This document shows, in pieces, positions 17,180-25,696 of a stretch of DNA of 52,960 nt. Location: the NCBI GenBank assembly GCA_023666905.1, contig JAMPBC010000007.1:1-52960 (forward strand), given 5' to 3'. Below the pieces are notes generated by a model. That model worked only from the letters and a program-made list of their open reading frames with translations. It was not told where the DNA came from and searched no databases. The position numbers and the translations under genes are program-made. The stretch's first letter is position 1. Each line of letters starts with the position of its first letter. The stretch is from Bacteroides sp. (lineage in GTDB: Bacteria > Bacteroidota > Bacteroidia > Bacteroidales > Muribaculaceae).

Positions 17180-17201
17180 ACCTGATTTGTAGATTTTTAG
17201 C

Positions 17202-18128
17202 ATGATTTCCGATAGAAAACATACATTTACCACGGGCAAGCCCTCGTCGACACTTGTTTACCATCTCGGTGCGTTTGTGGCTGCCACTGCGTGGGGTATT
17301 GCTTTCATCAACACAAAGGTGCTCCTGCAGTGCGGCTTGGGTGCTGTAGAAATCTATATTTATAGGTTTTTACTTGCATATTTATTCGTTTTGCTCATAA
17401 CTCCGAAGCCTTTTTTCAGCCGATCATTGGCCGACGAATTGAAATTCATGCTTTGTGGCATTTGCGGCAATTCCATCTATTTCATTGCTGAAAACACTGC
17501 GGTAAAATACACGCTTGTAACAAATGTGTCTCTCATTGTTACACTCTCGCCCATAATCACGGCGCTTCTAATTGGACTTGTTTACAAGAGTCAACGCCCG
17601 TCAAAAGGCTTCATGACAGGCTCCATTGTAGCATTTTTTGGCGTGGCTTGCGTGATTTTCAACAGCAGCTTTGTGATGAAAGTGAACCCGATTGGCGATT
17701 TGCTTGCTCTGCTTTCGGCTCTGTGCTGGTCAATTTATTCCATTCTGCTGAAGCCACTTAATGCCGAATATAATATTTGGTTTATCACTCGCAAAACGTT
17801 TTTCTACGGTCTTATTACTTCGCTCCCGTTTCTTGCTGTGGAGCCGAATTTGTTGCCTCTGTCGGCTCTGTTGAATCCGGTTATTATTGGCAATCTTTGT
17901 TTTCTGGGTTTGTTCGCTTCGCTCATAGCTTATGTGCTTTGGGCTCAATCAATAAAGCGGCTTGGTGTTATTTCCGCCGGTAATTACTTGTACCTCAGTC
18001 CTATTATGACACTTGTGGCATCGTATCTCTACCTTGGCGAGCATATTTCCGCTGTTGGTTACACCGGATGCGCGCTTATTCTTATTGGCGTAATACTCAG
18101 CGAAAAATTGAACACCCGCAAGCAATAG
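17202..18128 (+). CDS. EamA/DMT family transporter
   Basis: This 308-residue inner-membrane protein has ten hydrophobic helices in two homologous EamA halves (first about residues 22-150, second about 165-300). The early AATAWGIAFINTKVLL and the late YLYLSPIMTLVASYLYLGEHIS are typical of the drug/metabolite transporter family, which mostly exports amino acids and other small metabolites. The substrate cannot be read from the sequence. The long structured leader upstream suggests that its expression responds to a metabolite or to translation of a short frame. It converges on the AlkD-like gene with a 32-base gap and no clear terminator. Confidence 0.9.
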   Translation: MISDRKHTFTTGKPSSTLVYHLGAFVAATAWGIAFINTKVLLQCGLGAVEIYIYRFLLAYLFVLLITPKPFFSRSLADELKFMLCGICGNSIYFIAENTAVKYTLVTNVSLIVTLSPIITALLIGLVYKSQRPSKGFMTGSIVAFFGVACVIFNSSFVMKVNPIGDLLALLSALCWSIYSILLKPLNAEYNIWFITRKTFFYGLITSLPFLAVEPNLLPLSALLNPVIIGNLCFLGLFASLIAYVLWAQSIKRLGVISAGNYLYLSPIMTLVASYLYLGEHISAVGYTGCALILIGVILSEKLNTRKQ

Positions 18129-18160
18129 GCAACGAAGGCGCATTGGGCGGAAAACGGATG

Positions 18161-18709
18161 TTATATGTCTGATTCCAAGAAGTCCAGCTCATCCAAAATC
18201 TGTTGTGCCGGAAATTGGGTTAGTTTTCTGTTGCGTTGCAGTTCCCGCTGCGCAATTTCTTTGGCAGCTAAAGGGTTTATGGAGATGAAATGCCACAAAA
18301 TCCTTAAAGCACAGTAGCATGCCATTTCACTGCCTTCGGCTTCTAGTTCGTTGGCAATGACTTGAGCCTCAGGTGATTTTCGGAGCAAGCGGTGGCAAAG
18401 CACATCGGCTGTCTCGGTTGTTTCGCAGTCAAGGGCCATGCTCAAAGCTTCGGCCAAACTTAGTTGTTGAGGCTCAATGAGCATCGGAGCAAGCAACCGG
18501 CTTTCACGCGTTGTTTTGTTTGCCCATAATTTTGCAGCCAGCTCTCGGTTAAAGCCGGTTTCATTTGCAATCTCTACAATCTGCGGTAAGTTTAGTCCGA
18601 AAATAATTTTAAACGGACTGCCCCCCTTGCGCAGTGCGTCGGCTGTTATGCCATTGCGCATGGCAAAAAAACGGCGTTTAATTTGCTGAATGTCATTAAA
18701 CTGTGTCAT
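18161..18709 (-). CDS. AlkD-like HEAT-repeat protein (DNA alkylation repair family)
   Basis: This 182-residue, all-helical cytoplasmic protein begins with IKRRFFAMRNGITADALRKGGSPFKIIFGLN. It contains LAAKLWANKTTRESRLLAPML, which recalls the W..x..E.RLLA helix of AlkD/AlkC HEAT-like glycosylases. It is shorter than AlkD (about 230 residues), and I cannot confirm the catalytic Asp/Trp set, so it may be a non-catalytic relative. It has its own promoter, diverging from that of the LysM gene. The call to the AlkD fold is moderately sure; the repair function is not established. Confidence 0.68.
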   Translation of the reverse strand: MTQFNDIQQIKRRFFAMRNGITADALRKGGSPFKIIFGLNLPQIVEIANETGFNRELAAKLWANKTTRESRLLAPMLIEPQQLSLAEALSMALDCETTETADVLCHRLLRKSPEAQVIANELEAEGSEMACYCALRILWHFISINPLAAKEIAQRELQRNRKLTQFPAQQILDELDFLESDI

Positions 18710-18731
18710 TGTATCTCATTCTAATGAAAAG

Positions 18732-18762
18732 CAAAATTAGCCATAATTCTCCTCAAATCAAA
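18732..18762 (-). promoter_or_regulatory. Promoter of the AlkD-like gene
   Basis: The minus-strand -7 box TAATTTTG (18732-18739) and TTTG (18759-18762) are 19 bases apart. The start codon lies 23 bases beyond the box. Confidence 0.6.
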
Positions 18763-18775
18763 AACATCGCTTTAT

Positions 18776-18807
18776 TTTGTGCATTTGCCTCAAACTTCTT
18801 AACTTTG
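18776..18807 (+). promoter_or_regulatory. Promoter of the LysM-PorT-like operon
   Basis: TTTG (18776-18779), 20 bases, then TAACTTTG (18800-18807). The ATG is at 18839. Confidence 0.65.
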
Positions 18808-18838
18808 CAAATAATTTAAATCAATTCAGAAAGCTCGT

Positions 18839-20770
18839 ATGTTTTCACAACTCATAAAGCGATTTGTTTGCAGTTTAGCTGTGCTCGCTGTCGCTGCAAC
18901 GGTATGTGCATCAGTCATTGACACCCTTCCGGTTAAAAATGTCAATGGCACTTCCTATCATTATTATACAGTACAACCTCAGGAATCATTATATGCATTG
19001 AGCAAGCGTTTCGGAAAGTCTGAAAAAGAAATTCTTAAGCTTAACCCCGATGCCGCAAACGGTCTTAAGGCCGGACAACAGTTGTTATTGGCTAAAGCTA
19101 AGGACTCAAAAGCTGAAACTTATGTGGTAAAGAAACAAGAAACCGCTTATGGAATCAGCAAGCGATTCGGCATTTCACTTGAACGTTTTTACGAACTCAA
19201 CCCCGATGCCGTTGATGGAGTGCGTGAAGGCCAGACGGTTGTAATCCGTCCAAACAGTCCTGCTAAAAGCAGCCAATCCAAGGCCGCAGACGTAAAAAAG
19301 GAGGCTAATGACAAATCTTCCGCTTCTGTTAAAACCACAATCTCCAATAGCGGCAAGAAACATGTCATTGCAGAGCATGAGACTCTTTATCAAATTGCAA
19401 GAGATAACAACATATCTCTTGCGGAGCTCTTGGCCGCGAACCCGAATCTTGATTCAGCCCGTTATGCAGCCGGCACAACCATAGTTATTCCGCAGTCGGA
19501 TGCTCAGACCTCGCCATCCGGTAATTCCTACTTGGTAAAAGCTGGTGACACTTTCTATGGTATTGCATCGCGTCATGGCGTTGATGTGGCTCAGCTCTAT
19601 GCTGCCAATCCCGGAGTGGAAACTCTTCAAGAGGGCATGACCATTGTTTTGCCGGAATCATGTGCCGAACCTCGCGATGAGCCTCAAGCAATGCCTGCCG
19701 AGACCCCAAAGAGTAAGATGACGGTTGCCGTGGTGCTTCCGTTCATGCTTGAGGAACAGGATAAGCATAATAAGTCAGTGGTGGAATTTTATCGTGGATT
19801 CCTACTGGCAGTTGACTCCTTGCGTAACTCCGGCCATCCCATACATGTTCTGACCTTTGATACAAACAACACTTCCGAAGGCCTGGATGCTGTATTGCAG
19901 AATCCATCCTTGAAGGAGGCTCAAGCCATTATCGCACCCGATAATGCCGAACATCTTGCTGCGCTGAACCAATTCGGCCTTGACAACAAAATTATGGTTC
20001 TTAACCTGTTCAATAACCGCGATACGGCATACTTGTCGAACCCCTATTCAATTCAGGCCGCTCTGCCGCGCGACGATATGTATTCCCGGGCAGCAAAAGC
20101 TTTTATCGATACATTCCAGGGTTATACACCTGTGTTTCTTGTGAGCGATGACGGACGTAAGGACAAACTTGAATTCATTACAGTGGTTAAGGAACAGCTT
20201 GACAAAGCCGGAAAAACTTATAAAGAAGTAGGTTACTCAGGAACTCTTTCTCTTGAGGCCTTGAATACCGCTTTGCAACCCGGTGAAAAATATGCATTTC
20301 TCCCGGCATCATCGCACAAGGATGAATTTGACCATGTTTCCACAGCCATAGCTGCATATAAAGACGCTCGCGACTTTAAAAACGAAGTTGTTGTGTGGGG
20401 TTATCCCGAGTGGCTTGCCAACAGAGCCGCCTATTCCAAAATGCATGAACTGGACAGCTATGTTTATTCACGCAACGATTTGCCTGAAACTTTCACGGCC
20501 GAAGCTGTGAATAGGGGCTATGCCAAATGGTTTGGTCCTAATATGATTCAAAGCTTCCCCCGACGCGCATATATGGGATTTGATGCCGGCATGTTCCTTT
20601 TGAATTCATTAAGTTTCAACGGCGGCGATTTTACAAAGGGAACTCCCTATGTATCATCGCTCACACTGCCGTTAACGCTTAAGCGAGTGCAGAATGGCGG
20701 ATTGTTTAACAACGACCTTTTGTTGATTAATCTTGCCCCTGGTGAAATTATCAGTAAGCGCGCCATATAA
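18839..20770 (+). CDS. Secreted protein with four LysM domains and a PBP1-like domain
   Basis: This 643-residue product has a signal peptide (residues 1-25). Four LysM repeats follow, starting near YYTVQPQESLYALSKRFG, YVVKKQETAYGISKRFG, HVIAEHETLYQIARDN and YLVKAGDTFYGIASRHG, with a charged Ser/Lys linker between the second and third. From about residue 295 to the end there is a type 1 periplasmic binding fold (TVAVVLPFMLEEQDKHNKSVVEFYRGFLLAVD). LysM domains bind peptidoglycan, so the protein probably sits on the cell wall in the periplasm. What the PBP1-like domain binds is unknown; in this family it may act as a structural or partner-binding module. The next gene starts 11 bases after the stop. 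Confidence 0.92.
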   Translation: MFSQLIKRFVCSLAVLAVAATVCASVIDTLPVKNVNGTSYHYYTVQPQESLYALSKRFGKSEKEILKLNPDAANGLKAGQQLLLAKAKDSKAETYVVKKQETAYGISKRFGISLERFYELNPDAVDGVREGQTVVIRPNSPAKSSQSKAADVKKEANDKSSASVKTTISNSGKKHVIAEHETLYQIARDNNISLAELLAANPNLDSARYAAGTTIVIPQSDAQTSPSGNSYLVKAGDTFYGIASRHGVDVAQLYAANPGVETLQEGMTIVLPESCAEPRDEPQAMPAETPKSKMTVAVVLPFMLEEQDKHNKSVVEFYRGFLLAVDSLRNSGHPIHVLTFDTNNTSEGLDAVLQNPSLKEAQAIIAPDNAEHLAALNQFGLDNKIMVLNLFNNRDTAYLSNPYSIQAALPRDDMYSRAAKAFIDTFQGYTPVFLVSDDGRKDKLEFITVVKEQLDKAGKTYKEVGYSGTLSLEALNTALQPGEKYAFLPASSHKDEFDHVSTAIAAYKDARDFKNEVVVWGYPEWLANRAAYSKMHELDSYVYSRNDLPETFTAEAVNRGYAKWFGPNMIQSFPRRAYMGFDAGMFLLNSLSFNGGDFTKGTPYVSSLTLPLTLKRVQNGGLFNNDLLLINLAPGEIISKRAI

Positions 20771-20780
20771 TAATAACATT

Positions 20781-21476
20781 ATGTTGTTACGTAACTTCCT
20801 GTTCGTTATTCTTTTTTCAGTGTTAGCGACTCTGCCGCCGCGTGCTTTTGCGCAGCGGGCATACGACCCGCATTTTTCAATAGGGGGTAAAGCAGGTGTT
20901 ACATTCAGCAACATGTCCTTTGCACCCTCAATTGAACAGTCAATGCTTCAGGGAATATCAGTTGGAGCAGTGGCTCGTTATGTCGAGGAGAAGTATTTTG
21001 GATTAGTTGCCGAGTTGAACATTGAGCAGCGTGGATGGAAGGAAACATTTGATGAAACAGAGTTTGATTACCAGCGGCGTCTGACCTACATTCAGCTCCC
21101 GGTTATGACTCATATTTACTTTGGCAGTGACAAGTTTAAAGGATTCTTCAATTTGGGCCCTTCGGTGGGCTATCTCATATCCGATAGCCGGTCGGCCAAT
21201 TTTGACTACAATAATCCTGCTGCTGTTGAAGGTTTTCCCATAGCAAACCGCCATGTTAATCAAATGAGCATGGAAATTAAAAATCATTTTGACTACGGAA
21301 TTTGTGCGGGAGCCGGCCTGGAGCTCATAATCAAACGCAAACATTCATTCATTCTTGAAGGACGATATTACTACGGACTTGGTAATATTTTTTCGGCCAA
21401 AAAAAAGGATGAATTTTCGGCATCACGAGGCACTTCAATACAAGTTGCTCTTGGTTATATGTTTCACATCAAATAG
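20781..21476 (+). CDS. PorT-like outer-membrane beta-barrel protein
   Basis: The 231-residue product has a signal peptide ending near RAFAQ. It then has a series of amphipathic strands with glycine-rich turns (FSIGGKAGVTFSNMSF, FNLGPSVGYLISDS, IQVALGYMFHIK), typical of eight-stranded outer-membrane barrels of the PorT/OMP_b-brl group. PorT itself takes part in type IX secretion, but many family members do not, and the sequence alone does not place this one. I start it at 20781; an ATG at 20733 lies inside the LysM gene and would put 16 residues before the signal peptide. It is the second gene of an operon with the LysM protein. Confidence 0.82.
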   Translation: MLLRNFLFVILFSVLATLPPRAFAQRAYDPHFSIGGKAGVTFSNMSFAPSIEQSMLQGISVGAVARYVEEKYFGLVAELNIEQRGWKETFDETEFDYQRRLTYIQLPVMTHIYFGSDKFKGFFNLGPSVGYLISDSRSANFDYNNPAAVEGFPIANRHVNQMSMEIKNHFDYGICAGAGLELIIKRKHSFILEGRYYYGLGNIFSAKKKDEFSASRGTSIQVALGYMFHIK

Positions 21477-21556
21477 TCAAAGCGCAAAAAGCTTCTCTAA
21501 TCCTTCCGGTAATAATATTTTTATGGAAAAATGAGTGTAGAAATAGTTGGCTAAAG

Positions 21557-21587
21557 TTGCGTAAATGAATAATAATGCCTAAATTTG
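21557..21587 (+). promoter_or_regulatory. Promoter of rpmH
   Basis: TTG (21557-21559), 20 bases, then TAAATTTG (21580-21587). The rpmH ATG follows 46 bases later. Confidence 0.65.
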
Positions 21588-21633
21588 CACTCCGATTGTG
21601 AATAAACAAAAAATTGAAAAATAAGATACGGCA

Positions 21634-21789
21634 ATGAAAAGAACATTTCAACCCTCTAACAGAAAAAGAGTTAATAAGCATGGTTTCCGTGAACGTATGT
21701 CAACAGCCAATGGCCGCAAGGTGCTTGCACGTCGTCGCGCCAAAGGTCGCCTTCGTCTCACTGTAAGCTGCTCAATAGCCAGCAAGTAA
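21634..21789 (+). CDS. rpmH: 50S ribosomal protein L34
   Basis: This 51-residue basic protein begins [18 protein letters not shown] and contains the L34 signature ([22 protein letters not shown]). It is a component of the large ribosomal subunit. The C-terminal tail [12 protein letters not shown] extends the usual about 45 residues slightly. The usual partner rnpA and any dnaA/oriC features are absent nearby, so this copy is not in the classic origin cluster. It has its own promoter and a downstream hairpin. Confidence 0.97.
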   Translation: MKRTFQPSNRKRVNKHGFRERMSTANGRKVLARRRAKGRLRLTVSCSIASK

Positions 21790-21821
21790 TCAGTGCATAT
21801 ATAACTCGGTACAATACATCT

Positions 21822-21854
21822 AAAGCCCTGTGTTCTTTTCGGACATGGGGCTTT
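21822..21854 (+). terminator. Terminator after rpmH
   Basis: AAAGCCC (21822-21828) pairs with GGGCTTT (21848-21854) around a 19-base loop that can pair further. The U tract is only the CTTT of the arm. The stop of rpmH is 32 bases upstream. Confidence 0.5.
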
Positions 21855-21931
21855 GGACGTGTGTTCGTGCATAATTTACTTCAGCAACTGCCTTGTATCT
21901 TAAGTCCCTATAATCCGAACCAAATATAATG

Positions 21932-21964
21932 AAGCCGGATACAGATTCATGCTGCATCCGGCTT
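21932..21964 (-). terminator. Terminator after the PepSY-like gene
   Basis: AAGCCGGAT (21932-21940) pairs perfectly with ATCCGGCTT (21956-21964). On the minus strand the stem is followed by CATTATATTTGG. The gene's stop at 21985 is 20 bases upstream. Confidence 0.7.
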
Positions 21965-21984
21965 AAAACTATTTGTCAATTGTA

Positions 21985-22425
21985 TTATCTGTCAATTCGG
22001 CGGAATGTTCCGTCGCGGTCAAATTCAACGTCAAGGCCATTGCTAAGTTCCAATTCGTACTTGTTGCGACTAACTTCAATGCTTGTCACCTTGCTTCCCT
22101 TAAAATTGGCTTTAATGTAGTCGGCAATGGGTTTGAGTAGAATCCCGTCGGGCACCTTATTCATTCCAAAATCAATTTCTTTCCAATTTCCGTTGGAATC
22201 AAAATCAATTTCTGTTCCGTTGTCAAGCACAACGTCATATTCTGAACCGCCAAACGTTTTATGATCAATTTTTATATGGTTCACTTTTTGTTTGGCAAAA
22301 TATCTGTTCAATGTAGCTTGGGCTGTGGCGGGCAGTTCCTTTACATTAGTTGTAACCCTATCGCGCGCAGCCATTGGAATAATTGCAATAGCAAGCAATA
22401 AAAAGGCAGTGATAAATTTTTTCAT
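21985..22425 (-). CDS. Secreted PepSY-like domain protein
   Basis: The 146-residue product has a signal peptide (MKKFITAFLLLAIAIIPMAA). Two PepSY-like repeats follow, about residues 25-85 (VDNGTEIDFDSNGNWKEIDF pattern) and 88-146 (YELELSNGLDVEFDRDGTFRRID). It belongs to the small periplasmic group annotated as PepSY-like or beta-lactamase-inhibitor-like, common in Bacteroides. The biochemical role is unknown; PepSY domains are thought to modulate peptidases. It has its own terminator, and I see no clear promoter in the 54 bases upstream. Confidence 0.82.
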   Translation of the reverse strand: MKKFITAFLLLAIAIIPMAARDRVTTNVKELPATAQATLNRYFAKQKVNHIKIDHKTFGGSEYDVVLDNGTEIDFDSNGNWKEIDFGMNKVPDGILLKPIADYIKANFKGSKVTSIEVSRNKYELELSNGLDVEFDRDGTFRRIDR

Positions 22426-22479
22426 AATTCTAATTCTTAGTTAAGTTTAGAATATAACAAATAGGGAGGGTTGCTTTGT

Positions 22480-24951
22480 TCACAGTCTGCGCAGTGTATC
22501 AAGCAATTTCTGTCCCAGCCCAATGTTGTATCCGGCTGAAATAAACACCACTCTATTAAATGTATCTGCTATTATAATAATAGGAGTTTCTGTTGATTTG
22601 GCAAGTTCCGATAATGATTTGCTTATCATTCCCGTAGAATCAAATCCCATTGTCACGGTTGAAGGCAACGTCGAAATTATTTCTTTATCAAGCTTTGCCA
22701 ATTGAACCTCATCAGCGGTGAGTATAACCATCGGTGTGCCGTTTGCTTCAAGCGAACTGCGCAATGCTGCAATATCACGCAGAGCGTGGTTGGAAGGTTC
22801 ATTGCCGGGGCGAACCATGGCTACAACGTAATATCCGCGTCCGGTTGTGGCAAGAATTGATTTCTCTGTGTTGGAATTTTCAGGCGTGAATTTGTTTTCG
22901 GAATCAAATGACCCAATAACCTGAACCATGCCGCTGTCAGAGCGCAAAGTCAACGGATGCTCAACATCCTTATCGGCAATATCAATAAAGTCAACATGTG
23001 AAAGCACTCCTCCGTTTGCAAGTCGTTGCCCAGTCACAATCATATATTTTCCCGGTTCAAGGTCTTCTCCCATACCAAACGATTCACCAAGCGGAATAAA
23101 GTCAGGATAATTCAGCAATTGTGGTTCTCCATTCTCTATTTTCGATATGGTGAAGTGAGAGTAGTACAGCGGTTCATCAACCACTCCGGTGGGCTGGTAT
23201 GTCATGGTGAGTTTATGGTGCGGTTGTGCACCTATGTTGCCTTCATCAGACTGGTTTGTGAATGAGGCATCGTGCCACTTGTTGTTGGCGTCGGCCCATT
23301 GTGGTTTACCCGTAACAGGGTCAATCCTTGAGGCTATTCCCATTGAACGTGCTCCTGCTACAAAAAATATGTCGCGTGAGAGGGGAGATGTGCGTCTAAC
23401 TTTCCATACCTCAGTTGGATTCATTGTCACAGAAATTGGATACCAGTATGCCGTTGCGTCCACATTTTCTTTTACCCATTTTGCCCATATGGCAGGGTCC
23501 TGTTGAAATTTCTTTTGCAAGTCCTTGTCAATGGCTTGCGAAAGCACATGGCGGAAAGGTGTAAGTTCCTCGGTGGCAATTCGGGGCGACATAATATAGT
23601 TGGCAAAAAGTTTGCTACCGTTGTCAACAGCGGCATAATGATCATTCAAAACTTCAGCTGTTACATCTGTCAAATCTTTTTCCCGGAGGGAGCTGAGAAG
23701 TTTGAATGCTTTCTCCTTATCAAGGGTATTTTCGTAAAATTGCTTTATAACCCGATGATTACCGCGGGCTTTTGCAAAAATATCATTTATAGAATCACCT
23801 CCTTGTGCAAAAGTGGAAGTGTAGGCGTTGCGTATTGAATCCTCCAGTGCAAAACGATAATCATTAATGCGGCGTTGTTCATCTGTGACATTAACGGTAG
23901 ATGCCGACGGAGCAGGAGGAGTGATGTCAAGGTCAAGGCTTGAGGGCAGCGCCGTTTTCTTGTCAAGTATAACGGTCATCTGCTTGGAATCTCCAACTTT
24001 GCACTTTTTGAAATTGTATAAATTGCCGTCGGTTACCCACACCATCATATCGCCAAGTCCGGCCACAATGGATGCTTTGCCGTTGGCATCGGTGAGCTTG
24101 GTGGCTATAGGATAAAATTCTGCATAATTATAAATTCTGAAGCTAACCTTTGCATTGGCAATGGGGCGACTATTGGCATCGGTTACCAGAACTGAAAGTG
24201 TGTCAACCGGTGCATAATGGTCGGTTACGTTAATGTCGGTAATGCCGTCGGCAGTTGAAAGAATTTCTTCCACACCTTTATATGGACCGAACACACGGGC
24301 GTGCATCAGCATTCCGCGTGAAGCCGGAGAGTTGAACCATCCGAGGTTGAGCACCGGTTCAGGTTCACATGCTCCAAGGAAATACCATTGACCGTCGGCC
24401 CAGGCTTCCACCCACGCATGATTGTCGTCGGTGTGGGCCCAGCGTGGGGTGTAAACCTGCCGTGCGGGAATGCCCAGGGCCCGAAGTGCGGCCACTCCAA
24501 AAGTGGATTCCTCACCGCAACGCCCTATTGCCGAACCAACGGAAGCCAGTGGGGAATGTGTGCGCCCATCAGATGGTTGATACGTAACCTTTTCATGGCA
24601 CCAGTGGTTGATTTCAAGGATTGCATCCTTCATTGACAGACCTTTCACGCGGTCCTTGAGCTCATTATAAAACACTTCCCGGTGGTTGTCAAGAGCTTCG
24701 TTATTAACCCTCACCGGGACAACAAAGTGCAAAAATTCCCTTTCAGGCACCTGCTTGCCCCATGGCATCTCTTCCCGGGCTTTTAGTGACATTTCCACAT
24801 TGTGATTGAAAAAGTCACGGGAATAATTTGCGGAGTCGGCCGCGGGCATGTATCGGTAAAGCATGTCCATGGCTTGCTCCTTGAGGTTTTGTGCATTTAC
24901 CGCTGTGCATGTAACCAGAGCAATGGCTGATAATATGTTCCTTGTTTTCAT
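22480..24951 (-). CDS. Secreted transglutaminase-like protein with C-terminal thioredoxin-fold domain
   Basis: The 823-residue product has a signal peptide (MKTRNILSAIALVTCTAVNA). A transglutaminase-like cysteine protease domain follows at about residues 85-225, with Cys145 in GRCGEEST and His178 in DDNHAWVEAW and acidic residues nearby. A carboxypeptidase-regulatory-like beta domain (LVTDANSRPIANAKVSFR) is at about 250-330, then a helical region. The last about 130 residues resemble a thioredoxin fold (YYVVAMVRPG, TPIIIIADTFNRVVF), but the CxxC pair is missing. It probably acts on peptides or protein glutamines in the periplasm or outside; the target is unknown. Its ATG overlaps the stop of cutC (ATGA, 24948-24951), placing it last in a GH29-cutC operon. 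Confidence 0.85.
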   Translation of the reverse strand: MKTRNILSAIALVTCTAVNAQNLKEQAMDMLYRYMPAADSANYSRDFFNHNVEMSLKAREEMPWGKQVPEREFLHFVVPVRVNNEALDNHREVFYNELKDRVKGLSMKDAILEINHWCHEKVTYQPSDGRTHSPLASVGSAIGRCGEESTFGVAALRALGIPARQVYTPRWAHTDDNHAWVEAWADGQWYFLGACEPEPVLNLGWFNSPASRGMLMHARVFGPYKGVEEILSTADGITDINVTDHYAPVDTLSVLVTDANSRPIANAKVSFRIYNYAEFYPIATKLTDANGKASIVAGLGDMMVWVTDGNLYNFKKCKVGDSKQMTVILDKKTALPSSLDLDITPPAPSASTVNVTDEQRRINDYRFALEDSIRNAYTSTFAQGGDSINDIFAKARGNHRVIKQFYENTLDKEKAFKLLSSLREKDLTDVTAEVLNDHYAAVDNGSKLFANYIMSPRIATEELTPFRHVLSQAIDKDLQKKFQQDPAIWAKWVKENVDATAYWYPISVTMNPTEVWKVRRTSPLSRDIFFVAGARSMGIASRIDPVTGKPQWADANNKWHDASFTNQSDEGNIGAQPHHKLTMTYQPTGVVDEPLYYSHFTISKIENGEPQLLNYPDFIPLGESFGMGEDLEPGKYMIVTGQRLANGGVLSHVDFIDIADKDVEHPLTLRSDSGMVQVIGSFDSENKFTPENSNTEKSILATTGRGYYVVAMVRPGNEPSNHALRDIAALRSSLEANGTPMVILTADEVQLAKLDKEIISTLPSTVTMGFDSTGMISKSLSELAKSTETPIIIIADTFNRVVFISAGYNIGLGQKLLDTLRRL

Positions 24952-25694
24952 AGGTTATGGACAATATTTGAAAGTTGTCGGACTATTTCTGTGTCAGTTA
25001 TCTTACGGGCATACTCATCAAAATCTGTCGACCCCATGCTCACAGCATCGTTTCGGAATTTCATAGTGCTCGTTTTTGTGGTGCGAGCTGACGCATGAAG
25101 TTCGTGCACGCCTGTCTGCTTCAATATTTGGGTTGCATTAGTTGGATTTACTCCGCTTCCGGCAAGTATGTTGATTCTTCCGGCGCTCATTTCTTGAAGA
25201 GTTTTGAGTGTTTCAACACCTTGGAGAGCCGAGGGGGCGCAACCGGAGGTAAGCACGCGGTCGCAACCCATTTCAATCAATGTATCAAGAGCTTTGATTG
25301 GGTCTTTGCACATGTCGAATGCGCGGTGAAATGTTATGCTTAGATTGCCGGCGGCGTCAATAAGTCGCTGACAAGTAGGCGTGTCAATGCCACCCTCGCT
25401 GTCAAGAGCTCCGATGACAACACCGTTTACGCCAAGCTCGCGTGATGTTTGAATATCGTGAATCATCACTTCAACTTCATCCTCGTTGTATAGGAAATCT
25501 CCTTCACGCGGACGAATCAGGACGTTGATTTTCACATCCTTTGCCAGATTTAATGCCATAGTTATCAGTCCCGCACTTGGAGTGAGACCTCCCACCTCCA
25601 GGGCTGAGCATAGTTCAATGCGGTCACTGCCTCCGGCAACGGCGGCTTTCACGCTATCTGTGTCGCCGCAACAAATTTCCAAGAGCCCTCTCAT
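24948..25694 (-). CDS. cutC: CutC family protein
   Basis: The 248-residue TIM-barrel protein matches E. coli CutC in length. It has the family start LLEICCGDTDSVKAAVAGGSDRIELC, the RPREGDFLY segment, TFHRAFDMCKDP and RVLTSGC. CutC was named for copper homeostasis, but its direct role in copper handling has been questioned and no enzymatic activity is settled. It starts two bases after the stop of the fucosidase and overlaps the transglutaminase-like gene by four bases, so the three are co-translated. The link to glycan or protein breakdown is inferred from this arrangement. Confidence 0.95.
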   Translation of the reverse strand: MRGLLEICCGDTDSVKAAVAGGSDRIELCSALEVGGLTPSAGLITMALNLAKDVKINVLIRPREGDFLYNEDEVEVMIHDIQTSRELGVNGVVIGALDSEGGIDTPTCQRLIDAAGNLSITFHRAFDMCKDPIKALDTLIEMGCDRVLTSGCAPSALQGVETLKTLQEMSAGRINILAGSGVNPTNATQILKQTGVHELHASARTTKTSTMKFRNDAVSMGSTDFDEYARKITDTEIVRQLSNIVHNL

Positions 25695-25696
25695 AA

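Noticed and set aside
21541-21789. rpmH as a sign of the replication origin
   Set aside because: No dnaA, rnpA or clustered DnaA boxes are present nearby.
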